Shown: piece by piece, positions 21,159-29,689 of the stretch
Layout of the letters: every line of letters begins with the position of its first letter
Numbering within the stretch: the stretch's first letter is position 1
Assembly: GCA_964534315.1 (NCBI GenBank)
Contig: CAZHOV010000008.1
Coordinates: 1 to 64,000, forward strand
From: CAZHOV01 sp964534315
Lineage (GTDB): Bacteria > Bacteroidota > Bacteroidia > Chitinophagales > Saprospiraceae
Reading direction: 5' to 3'
DNA length: 64,000 nt
Program-made: the position numbers and the translations under genes
The notes under the pieces: generated by a model
Told to the model about the DNA's origin: nothing
What the model saw: the letters and a program-made list of their open reading frames with translations, nothing else
The model's database searches: none

Positions 21159-22160
21159 ATGAACAAGCTATTTTTAATTATTCCTTTTCTCAGTATTTTA
21201 TTGATAATCGGATGTGATTCTTCTGACGACATGGATGATATGCCTGTCGATCAGAATCTCACTATACCTTCCGATACGGAAGATTTTATTGCTGCGAATT
21301 ATACCGGCTTTTCCATTCAGAGCTCTGAGCAAGAAGATATCTGTGACGATACGCCGGTTTATGAAGTAGAGTTGGAAGATGGCCCCGGGCCGGATGTAGA
21401 TCTTTACTTCGATCTGAACTGGAATTTCCTTTTTGAGGCAACCGATATTCCTACCTCTGATCTTCCCGGCGAGGTGCTTGACACCATTCAGACGGCATAT
21501 CCAGACTACTCGATAGAGCAAGACGAAACAGAACGTTTTGATTTCCCCGATGGCAGCATTCAGTATAAAGTAGAATTGGATGCTAATAATTTACAAGATC
21601 TTGAATTAATATTAAGTGCAGATGGAACTGTTATTTGTACGGATACAAGTAATGATGACGATGATGATGACGGAGACGATAATAACAATGACGATGATGA
21701 CGATGATGACGATGATGACGATGATGATGATGATGATGACGATGATGACAATGACAATGATGATCAGGAAGTAGATATTCCGGGGAACATTCTGGATTTA
21801 ATAAATTCCAATTATGGCTCATTTAATATCGAGGGAGCAGAGACTGAAGACATTTGCGACGATACGCCCGTGTACGAGATCGAGTTGGAAGATGGCTCGG
21901 GGACGGACATAGATCTTTATTTTGATCTGGACTGGAATTTCCTTTTCGAAGCTACGGAAATCTCTGCCTCTGATTTACCAAATGCGGTTATGGCTGCGAT
22001 TCAGTCGCAATATCCTGATTTTACTCTTGAGGAAGATGATATTGAACAATGGGATTTTCCTGACGGTACCACTCAGTATAAGGTAGAGCTGGAGTCAGCT
22101 GACGAAGATGTAGAGTTGGTATTTAACGAAGATGGTACTATTTTCTGCACCGATGATTAA
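21159..22160 (+). CDS. lipoprotein with two PepSY-like repeats joined by a poly-Asp linker
   Basis: The 333-residue protein has a lipoprotein signal (LLIIGCDSS, Cys19). Two near-copies of a PepSY-like (beta-lactamase-inhibitor-like) domain occupy about residues 38-163 and 208-333, sharing EDICDDTPVYE(V/I)ELEDG, DLYFDL(N/D)WNFLFEAT and QYKVEL. Between them lies an Asp/Asn-rich tract at residues 165-202, likely a flexible acidic and perhaps Ca2+-binding linker. It probably sits in the outer membrane or periplasm. It follows the dockerin-like gene by 13 bp and should be in one transcript. No enzymatic role is proposed. Confidence 0.85.
   Translation: MNKLFLIIPFLSILLIIGCDSSDDMDDMPVDQNLTIPSDTEDFIAANYTGFSIQSSEQEDICDDTPVYEVELEDGPGPDVDLYFDLNWNFLFEATDIPTSDLPGEVLDTIQTAYPDYSIEQDETERFDFPDGSIQYKVELDANNLQDLELILSADGTVICTDTSNDDDDDDGDDNNNDDDDDDDDDDDDDDDDDDDDNDNDDQEVDIPGNILDLINSNYGSFNIEGAETEDICDDTPVYEIELEDGSGTDIDLYFDLDWNFLFEATEISASDLPNAVMAAIQSQYPDFTLEEDDIEQWDFPDGTTQYKVELESADEDVELVFNEDGTIFCTDD
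21651..21764 (+). repeat. GAT/GAC-rich microsatellite encoding poly-Asp
   Basis: A run of GAT and GAC codons with a few AAT/AAC encodes residues 165-202 of the PepSY-like lipoprotein. Mixed GAT/GAC usage and in-frame length suggest slippage-prone expansion kept for its acidic product. Confidence 0.9.
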
Positions 22161-22173
22161 TTAAATTATAAAA

Positions 22174-22208
22174 GGTGTCTCGAAAGGCTACTAGTGTTTC
22201 GAGACACC
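22174..22208. terminator. 12-bp perfect hairpin, probable bidirectional terminator
   Basis: GGTGTCTCGAAA (22174-22185) pairs exactly with TTTCGAGACACC (22197-22208), with an 11-nt loop. It follows the PepSY-like gene stop by 13 bp. Read on the minus strand the stem is followed by TTTTATAATTT, fitting termination of the minus-strand adhP remnant. Confidence 0.6.
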
Positions 22209-22232
22209 CTCAAGAAATAGCAGATGAAACAC

Positions 22233-22364
22233 AAAGCTGCAGCGCAGCGAAAGAGAATAGTCAACGTATTTTTTCTTTCGCCCCTACGGGGCTTTTATGA
22301 TTAACCATCAATAAACCAGAGGCTTACGCCACTGGCTACGATATTTCGCTGCTATGCAGCTTTA
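22233..22364. repeat. composite palindromic intergenic repeat
   Basis: AAAGCTGCAGCGCAGCGAAA (22233-22252) pairs with TTTCGCTGCTATGCAGCTTT (from 22344) in 18 of 20 positions. Between them lie two smaller hairpins, GCCCCTACGGGGC (22280-22292) and CCAGAGGCTTACGCCACTGG (22316-22335). This nested structure looks like the REP-like or RAYT-associated palindromes of Bacteroidota. No transposase is present here. Confidence 0.6.
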
Positions 22365-22410
22365 TGCTGTAACTAATTTTAGCCCATGATTCGCATGATT
22401 CATGTGTATG

Positions 22411-23432
22411 TTAAGCCTCACCAATATTCAACACGACCCTGCCATCGATCTTTCCGGCTTTCATGCGGTCGAATATCTGGTTGATATCTTCCAGTTTTGC
22501 TGCTTCGACTGTTGATTTAACTTTACCTTCCGTAGCAAAATCAAGGCATTCCTGCAGGTCTTTTCGCGTACCAACGATAGAGCCTCTTACGGTTATTCGG
22601 TTCAGTACCGTTTCGAAAATAGGCAGGTCAAAGCTTCCCGGTGGTAAACCGGTCATAGAAAGCGTCCCTTTTCGCCTCAATGTAGAGATCGCCTGGGAGA
22701 AAGCCGTGGTAGAGACGGCAGTGACAAGGGCGCCATGCATGCCGCCTCCGCTTTCCTTTTTGAGGTATTCGCCCGGATCGTTTTGGGTGGCATTAACAAC
22801 CAGGTCAGCCCCTAGTTTCTTGGCCAGTTCCAGTTTGTCGTCAGCTACATCAATGGCAGCTACATGCATGCCCATTGCTTTGGCGTATTGGACGGCTACG
22901 TGGCCCAATCCTCCAATGCCGGAGATGGCGACCCACTCTCCTGGTTTGGTGTCGGTTTCTTTCAATCCTTTATATACGGTTACGCCGGCGCAAAGTATGG
23001 GAGCGATTTCCAGAAATTGACGTTCGCAGGCTAGTGTCCTACATAGCGGGAGTCGGCGGTAACGTATTCGGCATAGCCACCATCTACACCATAGCCAGTG
23101 TTCAGCTGGCTTTCGCATAGTGTTTCCCAACCGGTGATGCAATGCTCACAAAACCCGCAGGCCGTATATAGCCAGGGTACACCTTCAGCATCTCCTTCTT
23201 TTAGATGTTTGACTTCAGGACCCAGAGCAGCCACATATCCAACGCCCTCATGTCCCGGTACGAGCGGTAGTTTTGGTTTCACAGGCCAGTCTCCTTCTGC
23301 AGCATGTAGGTCGGTGTGGCAGACGCCGCTGGCCATTATCTTGACAAGTACTTCGTGTCCTTTCGGACGACGAACAGGCATTTCTTCGATTTGCAGTGGT
23401 TTCCCAAACTCGTGGACAACCGCTGCTTTCAT
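22411..23432 (-). pseudogene. adhP: zinc alcohol dehydrogenase (AdhP type), broken by nonsense codon and frameshift
   Basis: The two open frames together make a nearly complete AdhP-like enzyme (about 341 residues normally). The N-terminal part starts MKAAVVHEFGKPLQ at 23432 and has the catalytic-zinc motif GVCHTDLHA, PGHEGVG, and the structural zinc CGFCEHCITGWETLC. After SRYVGH the expected Leu codon is TAG (23031-23033), and about 15 nt later (near 23013-23019) one A:T pair is missing from the run, shifting into the frame that continues FLEIAPILCAGVTVYKGL and GIGGLGHVAVQ (NAD site). GDAEGVPW replaces the usual GDRVGVPW. It is probably inactive. Confidence 0.88.
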
Positions 23433-23791
23433 AGTGTTTGGTAACATGAACATTAAAATTTTGGTTAGCGATGTCTTAATATAAAGAAAAATTGCTGAAC
23501 TATCAAGAATCAAAGTAAAGTATCTTACTGGGATAGTTTTACTACTATATAGCGAAATTGAAATGTTTTTACTTTATTAGCATTTAGATTGGATCTAATT
23601 TAAATATTGTAGGTGGTTGAATTTAGTTGGAATAGATAGGAAAGTGAAGAAATATGCGTAAAAGAAAGATTCATTAAAAAAACTATTTTAATGCAAGGAA
23701 GTGACACAGAATAGCTCTTTTTTCAAGATTTTATAGAGCGAAATCTGTTATTTTTAATTTTCACATTACTGATCTTTTAAAGATAATAGAT
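23433..23791. other. 359-bp divergent intergenic region
   Basis: An AT-rich divergent spacer between the adhP remnant and the beta-propeller-like gene. I see no gene, clear consensus promoter or strong hairpin. A longer reading of the adhP frame to 23513 exists but adds non-homologous residues. Confidence 0.6.
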
Positions 23792-25267
23792 ATGAACCAA
23801 TATTTTTTATTTTTGGTAACCATCTTTTTGGGGATACAACTCATTGATGCATTGGGGCAAACCCAGGTGGGTGATGACTTATTTGGAATTGCAGAAGGAG
23901 AAGAGTTTGGCTATTCTGTAAGCATTTCAGATGATGGAAGCCGAATTGCTGTAGGTGCTCCCTTTTTCTTTGATGTGAGCGATAATAAGCTTAAAGGGCG
24001 AGTTAGAGTGCTTGATTTAGTAGACGGTTCCTGGATACAAGCCGGAAATACCATTTTGGGTAGTAATGATTTTGACTTTTTAGGCTTTTCGGTGGCGCTT
24101 TCTTCTGATGGCAATACCTTAGCCATTGGTGCGGTAGGCCCTACGAATGCTGATATTACCGGAACGGTAAGAGTATATACTTTTGTAAATAACGGTTGGA
24201 CTCAACAGGGAGAAGATATTGATGGAGCGGCGATTGGTGATGAATTTGGCACATCGGTAGATATTTCCTCTGATGGAAATCGTATCGCTATTGGAGCGCC
24301 TAGAAATGGCGGAAATGGTGTTGACTCTGGTAATGTGCAAGTATTTGAATTTGAAAATGGAGTATGGACCCAATTGGGAGATGATTTAACCGGAGCAGCT
24401 CCCGGAGATCGTTCCGGGACATCCGTATCTATTTCTGCTGATGGGCAGAGGGTTGCAGTTGGGGCGCCCAATAATGGAGAAGATGCCGGGCATGTAAGAG
24501 TTTTTGAATGGACCAATGGCAGTTGGTCTATATTGGGTATTCCCATTGAAGGAGAGGGGACGCTGGACCAATCAGGGACTGCTGTTTCGCTTTCCGAAGA
24601 TGGTAATCGAGTGGCTATTGGAGCATTTTTAAACGATGGAGAAGAACCAGGATCAGGGCACGTTCGAATTTACGAATGGAATGGCAATAATTGGGCTCAA
24701 CTAGGAGATGATATTGATGGGGAAACTACTGCTGATAATTTTGGTCAGACAGTTTCCCTAACGAATGATGGTAACTATGTCGCCATAGGAGCTCCTCGCT
24801 TTGGTGTCGGAGATGAGGAAACAGGATACGTTCAAGTTTACAAATGGACAGATGATAGTTGGGAAAAATTTGGTGATGACATAATAGGAAAAGAGCCTAT
24901 GGAATTTTTTGGTAGTGCTGTTGCCTTTTCCGCTGACGGGCAGCGGGTAATATGCGGAGGTCGCCTGAATGATGTCAATGGGACAAGAGCAGGAAGAGTT
25001 GAAGTTAATGAGTTTACGGTGCTTACCACCAAAAACAAAGATCAGCGTATTTCTTTGGAATTATACCCTAATCCCACACACCGTTCTTTATTCTTTAATC
25101 AGATAGTCGAAGAAGTGGAGCTGATAAGTCAAACTGGTCAGGTAATCAAAAGACTACAGACTCATCGTCGTCATCAAATTGATGTGTCTAACCTTCCTAA
25201 TGGTATCTATTTTGTCAAATGCTACATTGGCGAGTATCAGATCATAAGAAAATTTGTCAAACACTAG
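23792..25267 (+). CDS. secreted FG-GAP-like beta-propeller protein with T9SS sorting domain
   Basis: The 491-residue protein has a signal peptide (ending DALGQ). About seven repeats of ~55-60 residues follow the pattern G(x)S(V)S(I/L)S(x)DG(x)R(x)A(I/V)GAP...G(x)V(x)V(F/Y)...W(x)(Q/K)(L/F)GDD(I/L), typical of FG-GAP/integrin-alpha-like beta-propellers. The C-terminal T9SS domain starts LELYPNPTHRSLF and ends IIRKFVKH. It is probably exported to the surface as an adhesion or binding protein. No catalytic residues are recognised. Confidence 0.88.
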   Translation: MNQYFLFLVTIFLGIQLIDALGQTQVGDDLFGIAEGEEFGYSVSISDDGSRIAVGAPFFFDVSDNKLKGRVRVLDLVDGSWIQAGNTILGSNDFDFLGFSVALSSDGNTLAIGAVGPTNADITGTVRVYTFVNNGWTQQGEDIDGAAIGDEFGTSVDISSDGNRIAIGAPRNGGNGVDSGNVQVFEFENGVWTQLGDDLTGAAPGDRSGTSVSISADGQRVAVGAPNNGEDAGHVRVFEWTNGSWSILGIPIEGEGTLDQSGTAVSLSEDGNRVAIGAFLNDGEEPGSGHVRIYEWNGNNWAQLGDDIDGETTADNFGQTVSLTNDGNYVAIGAPRFGVGDEETGYVQVYKWTDDSWEKFGDDIIGKEPMEFFGSAVAFSADGQRVICGGRLNDVNGTRAGRVEVNEFTVLTTKNKDQRISLELYPNPTHRSLFFNQIVEEVELISQTGQVIKRLQTHRRHQIDVSNLPNGIYFVKCYIGEYQIIRKFVKH

Positions 25268-25363
25268 TTCTGAGGGTTCTTTTACAAAAATCATAAGAAT
25301 AGATGACGCTCCTTTGATGGATGTTTTTGCGAATCTAAACAATTCCTGCTAACTTTATCCTGG

Positions 25364-25609
25364 ATGCCAATGGAAGGGTTGTTGCTGAAAAGACCGGTCA
25401 AAACACCTCCTAAAGCGTATGGTACGAATGCTTTCACCTGCGTCATCCGGATAGAAGACTTTGACCGGATTGCAGACCTCATTATTCAGCATGGTGGCCA
25501 GGTGGCTATGCCAAAATTTGCTATTCCCGGGAAAGGCTGGCAAGGATATTTTATCGACCTGGATAATAACGTATTTGGAATCTTAGAAGTAGACGAACAA
25601 GCGAAATAG
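25364..25609 (+). pseudogene. VOC (glyoxalase-like) protein, N-terminally truncated
   Basis: The 81-codon frame reads GLLLKRPVKTPPKAYGTNAF, then MPKFAIPGKGWQGYFIDLDNNVFGILE, the C-terminal part of VOC-superfamily proteins that normally have about 120-130 residues. The N-terminal 40-45 residues with the first metal ligand are missing, and no frame in 25268-25363 supplies them. It is probably a decayed gene, although translation from ATG 25364 is possible. Confidence 0.7.
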
Positions 25610-25648
25610 CTTTCGCTTTTTAGCAATAAAAAACTAAACGTAATTAAT

Positions 25649-26155
25649 ATGACCGTTAGGATAATCGCCTGTTGCCTGATATTCATAGGTGTAGGTGCCT
25701 GTTCGCAGCAACCTCAAAGTGTGGAAGATCAATTGTTATCCGTTTTCAAAAAGATAAAAAAGGATAGGAACCACGATTTTTTTAAAACGCTTGAGCCTGA
25801 TGAGGCGGATTGTCAATTCATCTTCAAAGAAGAATATGTTCAGGGGGCTTTAAACCACAGCAGAGCAGCATGGGCACAACTAGAACAATTGCCGGAGGAC
25901 GGAATGAAACCGGAAACTGATAATGCGAAAGCTAAAGTTATTGCAGTTTCCAAAAGAGAACTTCAAAGTGGTGTGACTAAAGGTCTGCCCAAGGGGTATA
26001 CAAAACTGTCAGATTTCATTAATGACGGTGTATCTGTTTATGGGATGCAATATTTGAATGAAGACGGCAGCATTCAAAAAACGCGATCTGCTTTCTTTAA
26101 AGCCGGTGAAAAGTGGGTGTTTATCCCATTTGCTTACCAGGCATTTGAGGAGTAA
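25649..26155 (+). CDS. hypothetical lipoprotein
   Basis: The 168-residue protein has a lipoprotein signal (IFIGVGACSQ, Cys18). The mature part is mixed alpha/beta and contains QFIFKEEY, GMQYLNEDGSIQKT and FKAGEKWVFIPF, suggesting an NTF2-like or DUF-type fold, but I do not recognise the family. It lies 21 bp before a metallo-hydrolase gene on the same strand and may be co-transcribed with it. Confidence 0.75.
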   Translation: MTVRIIACCLIFIGVGACSQQPQSVEDQLLSVFKKIKKDRNHDFFKTLEPDEADCQFIFKEEYVQGALNHSRAAWAQLEQLPEDGMKPETDNAKAKVIAVSKRELQSGVTKGLPKGYTKLSDFINDGVSVYGMQYLNEDGSIQKTRSAFFKAGEKWVFIPFAYQAFEE

Positions 26156-26176
26156 GTTGCTAAATTATTCAGGCTT

Positions 26177-26944
26177 ATGAAAATCCACCACATCCGAAAT
26201 GCTACCATGATCATTGAAGCCAATGATCGCGTTATTCTTGTTGATCCTATGATTGGTCCTGCCGGGACGATTCCCCCCTTTTCTTTTGTCCGATTTAAGC
26301 CAAAGCGAAATCCGATCGTTCCATTTCCGGAAAATTGCAGGCATTTGCTCAATGAAGTTACGCACTGCCTGATTACTCATCAGCATCCCGATCATTGCGA
26401 TAGGGCAGGGAAGCAATGGCTTTCTGAAAAAGGCCTTCCTGTTTATTGCAGCGTGAAGGATGAAGCTGCCTTTAAAAAGATGGGGCTAAATGTAGTCCAA
26501 TCTATCGATTATTGGAAGCGAATTGACTTTTTGGACGGCAAGATAGAAGGGATTCCGGCAAGACACGGCTATGGGGTGGTCGCCAAAACAATGGGGAACG
26601 TCATGGGGTATTATATCGAATTGCCCAGACAGCCCTCTGTTTATCTGAGTTCAGATACTATTTATACAGCTGCAGTGGATAAGGTTTTAAAAGAATACCA
26701 GCCCGATATTGCTGTCGTAGCATCCGGATCTGCTCAGTTAGACGTGTTAAAGCCTATTTTAATGACAGTAGAGGACATCTTAACCTTTGTTCGTCATGCA
26801 CCCAAAAAGGTAATCGCCAATCATCTCGAAGCAGTAAATCATTGCCCGACAACACGCAATCATTTGAAAACAGTGTTATCTAAACAAGGACTTGAGGATA
26901 AGGTCTGGATTCCGGAGGATGGAGAAGAGCTAAAAATTGCTTAA
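26177..26944 (+). CDS. MBL-fold metallo-hydrolase (UlaG-like)
   Basis: The 255-residue cytoplasmic protein has the metallo-beta-lactamase signature HQHPDHCDR (HxHxDH) near residues 75-80, downstream strand motifs ARHGYG and LSSDTIY (metal-bridging Asp), and a late His in IANHLEAVNH. These match the UlaG-like branch acting on phosphate- or lactone-type substrates; the true substrate is unknown. Its start lies 21 bp after the lipoprotein gene. Confidence 0.9.
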   Translation: MKIHHIRNATMIIEANDRVILVDPMIGPAGTIPPFSFVRFKPKRNPIVPFPENCRHLLNEVTHCLITHQHPDHCDRAGKQWLSEKGLPVYCSVKDEAAFKKMGLNVVQSIDYWKRIDFLDGKIEGIPARHGYGVVAKTMGNVMGYYIELPRQPSVYLSSDTIYTAAVDKVLKEYQPDIAVVASGSAQLDVLKPILMTVEDILTFVRHAPKKVIANHLEAVNHCPTTRNHLKTVLSKQGLEDKVWIPEDGEELKIA

Positions 26945-26984
26945 AAAATTAGTTAACTTTAATGAAACTTAAATCTCTTTTTTA

Positions 26985-27590
26985 ATGCTTGACAAACAAT
27001 TAAAAGGATATTCCATTTCTGATTATGTAGTCTTTGAAAATGAATCAGAAAATAAACATGAATATGAAGACGGTATTGTAACGGCTATGTCGGGAGGGAC
27101 GCTAAATCATGGCATTATTGCCAACAATATTAATGCTGAAATTTATAGTAGCCTTAAATCAAGTAAAAAACCATGTACTTCAATTAATGGAGATGTCAGA
27201 ATTTTTGTTGAACAAGCGAACTCTTTTGTATATCCTGACGGGATAGTTGTTTGCGGTACTATTGAAACGTTTAAAGATGACCCCCATTCCATTATTAATC
27301 CAACTTTAATCATTGAAGTGCTTTCTAAGTCAACAGAAAGTTATGATAGAGGCACAAAGTTCCATAAATATTGTTCGCTTTCCTCTTTTCAGGAGTATAT
27401 TTTAATTGATCAGTACAAGCCTGTAATTGATTCCTTGTTTCGAGCAAAAAAAGGAGAATGGAAGATGGTCACCACAATAGGTCTCGATCAATCTATTTAT
27501 CTGCATTCTATTGATGCCACAATCCTGCTGAAAGATATTTACAGAAATACCGTTGACCTGAAAAAACCGCAATTCCGATTGGATCTTTAA
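26985..27590 (+). CDS. Uma2-family (DUF820) PD-(D/E)XK nuclease-like protein
   Basis: The 201-residue protein reads SISDYVVFENESENKHEYEDG, GTLNHGIIANNI, YPDGIVVCG and PTLIIEVLSKSTESYDRGTKFHKY. This is the Uma2 pattern, with the nuclease-like acidic Asp in the YPD segment and Glu-x-Val in LIIEV. The biological role of Uma2 proteins is unsettled; they are common in multi-copy in filamentous and gliding bacteria. It appears intact and stands alone. Confidence 0.88.
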   Translation: MLDKQLKGYSISDYVVFENESENKHEYEDGIVTAMSGGTLNHGIIANNINAEIYSSLKSSKKPCTSINGDVRIFVEQANSFVYPDGIVVCGTIETFKDDPHSIINPTLIIEVLSKSTESYDRGTKFHKYCSLSSFQEYILIDQYKPVIDSLFRAKKGEWKMVTTIGLDQSIYLHSIDATILLKDIYRNTVDLKKPQFRLDL

Positions 27591-27733
27591 ATTTGTATTG
27601 ATGGATTTATTTCCAAAAATCCGAAAAGAGATCACCCTGGAAGCCTTCAGGCAATTGGGGGTTATTTAGATCATTGTTTGTTGAGGCGAAATTTATTCGC
27701 CAAGTCTTCACCATCGAATTAATCCATAAGTAA

Positions 27734-28309
27734 ATGAACGTCCGTCTCCATACTCCTTTTTTCCTACTCCTTGTCATCCTTAACCTAGGCAATTTCCCGT
27801 CTTTTGCTCAACAATCTGAAGACGACTATACCGATCTAATCCACCAGCGCCTGGGCGGCGAAAGGGAGGTTGGTGTCCAAAGCGGCTTTGTGGATATTCT
27901 CACGGACGAACATGCTATTGAAGTGGAATTTGCCGGCAAATGGAAGCAGTCGATTGGGCAGGCGCTTTGGTACGGATTACAAACCGGTAAAAAACCAGGC
28001 ATCGTCTTGATCAAGGAGCGTAATTACGATAATAAATATATCATTCAACTTGGCTCCGCCCTGCAATATGGAGACTTAACCCAACAAATAAACGTATGGG
28101 TATGGCCGGATGACTTTCGAGGAGCTTCAACTACCAACCAACCGCCGGAAAGCTATGGTACTCCTCACCAAAGAATTACCGAAAAATCATATTGGCTGAC
28201 CACTTCCAGCAAGATCAGGCATAATTCCAGTTGTATGTATTTCAAAAAAACAAGAGGTGTTTATTGCGAAAAAGAGGAGGGAGTAGCTTGCAAAAAGTGT
28301 GGAGGGTAG
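27734..28309 (+). CDS. exported PD-(D/E)XK-like protein with Cys-rich tail
   Basis: The 191-residue protein has a signal peptide (ending SFAQQ). A central block GGEREVGVQSGFVDILTDEH followed by AIEVEFAGKWKQSIGQALWYG has the D...ExE...K and following-helix pattern of restriction-endonuclease-fold proteins. The C-terminus is a Cys/His cluster (HNSSCMYF, GVYCEKEE, ACKKCGG) likely to bind a metal. Similar tails recur in uncharacterised exported proteins. It may be a secreted nuclease, but catalysis is inferred only from the motif spacing. Confidence 0.75.
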   Translation: MNVRLHTPFFLLLVILNLGNFPSFAQQSEDDYTDLIHQRLGGEREVGVQSGFVDILTDEHAIEVEFAGKWKQSIGQALWYGLQTGKKPGIVLIKERNYDNKYIIQLGSALQYGDLTQQINVWVWPDDFRGASTTNQPPESYGTPHQRITEKSYWLTTSSKIRHNSSCMYFKKTRGVYCEKEEGVACKKCGG

Positions 28310-28367
28310 AAGCGATAACCTTCTCGTAAATATGGGATTGTCCCTTAAATTCCCTATTTTATAGGGT

Positions 28368-29609
28368 ATGTCAAAACATAAACCACGATCGAACGAAAAA
28401 CTAAAACGGACGCTTAATCTCCCGCTGCTCATCTTTTATGGTGTAGGAACCATTCTCGGATTGGGTATCTATGTGCTGTTGGGGAAGGTGGGCGGAGAAG
28501 CAGGTATGCTGGCCCCTTTGGCTTTTCTGGTAGCAGCAATCATAGCCGGGTTGACCGGACTTTCTTATGGCGAATTATCGGCAAGAATTCCTAAAAGTGC
28601 AGGGGAGGTCAATTATGTAGATGAAGCTTTTGGAATTAAAACACTTTCAGCAACAGTAGGTTGGCTAATCGTACTTTCAGCTATTATTTCAACCGCTACG
28701 GTGATAAACGGGTATGTAGGCTATGTACATGTGTTTATAGAACTCCCGGACTGGCTAATCATCACATCAATAACCCTGATTCTAGGCGGTATTGCCGCGA
28801 AAGGAATTTCCGAATCGGTTTACACCATCACTATTATTACCCTAATCGAAATTGCCGGGTTATTATTGGTCATTTTTATCGCAGGAGACAACCTGGCCTC
28901 TTTTTCAGAACGGTGGCAAGAATTTTTACCAAAAGCTAATGCTGCTGACTGGGAAAAAATACTTCTCGGAGCTTTTTTGGCATTCTTCGCTTTTATTGGT
29001 TTTGAGGATATGGTCAATGTTGCCGAAGAAGCTAAAAGACCTGAGAAAGACATGCCGAAGGCGATCTTCATTTCCGTGATTGTTTTGACAGTCATGTATA
29101 TGATCGTTGCTGTAATTGGCGGGCTGGGCCTGACTCCGGAGCAACTTGAAAATAGCGATGCCCCTCTGGCAGATATCCTGGCCCAAAAAGGCGAAAACTA
29201 CCCCAAGATCATTAGTGCCATCGGACTGATCGCTATTGTGAATGGGGTGCTGGTCCAAATTGTGATGGGAGCGAGAGTATTGTATGGAATGGCGGAAAAA
29301 GAATTGGCGCCGTCCTTATTTGGAGAAGTGAACTCGACGACCAGAACCCCTGTATGGTCCACAGTTTTTATGACTGTTATCATCCTGGCATTGGCCTTGG
29401 CATTTAACCTGGAGGCGCTGGCCAAAGCTACTAATTATGTGCTTATCATCGTCTTTATAATGGTTAACCTTTCTCTGATATTTATCAAGCGACAATCCCC
29501 GAACCCCGAAAAGGTAAATACCGTTCCTTTAATAATTCCCGTATTGGGAGCAATTTTTAGTTTGGGTATATTGATCTTTCAAGCCTGGACAACCATTGCA
29601 GAGCTTTAA
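28368..29609 (+). CDS. APC-family amino acid permease
   Basis: The 413-residue inner-membrane protein has about 12 membrane segments and the family glycine-rich first helix GVGTILGLGIYVLLGKVGG, SYGELSARIPKSAGEV and the FFAFIGFEDMVNVAEE motif. It should be a proton- or exchange-coupled amino acid transporter; substrate not readable. The stop (29607-29609) is directly followed by the coding frame of a CaCA-type exchanger, so the two are probably one transcript. Confidence 0.92.
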   Translation: MSKHKPRSNEKLKRTLNLPLLIFYGVGTILGLGIYVLLGKVGGEAGMLAPLAFLVAAIIAGLTGLSYGELSARIPKSAGEVNYVDEAFGIKTLSATVGWLIVLSAIISTATVINGYVGYVHVFIELPDWLIITSITLILGGIAAKGISESVYTITIITLIEIAGLLLVIFIAGDNLASFSERWQEFLPKANAADWEKILLGAFLAFFAFIGFEDMVNVAEEAKRPEKDMPKAIFISVIVLTVMYMIVAVIGGLGLTPEQLENSDAPLADILAQKGENYPKIISAIGLIAIVNGVLVQIVMGARVLYGMAEKELAPSLFGEVNSTTRTPVWSTVFMTVIILALALAFNLEALAKATNYVLIIVFIMVNLSLIFIKRQSPNPEKVNTVPLIIPVLGAIFSLGILIFQAWTTIAEL

Positions 29610-29689
29610 ACCATCAGAATCTGAATACCCTTCTTGTATATATCATTCTGTTTATTATTGCATCGGCATTCACCTGGAAAGGTAGTCTT

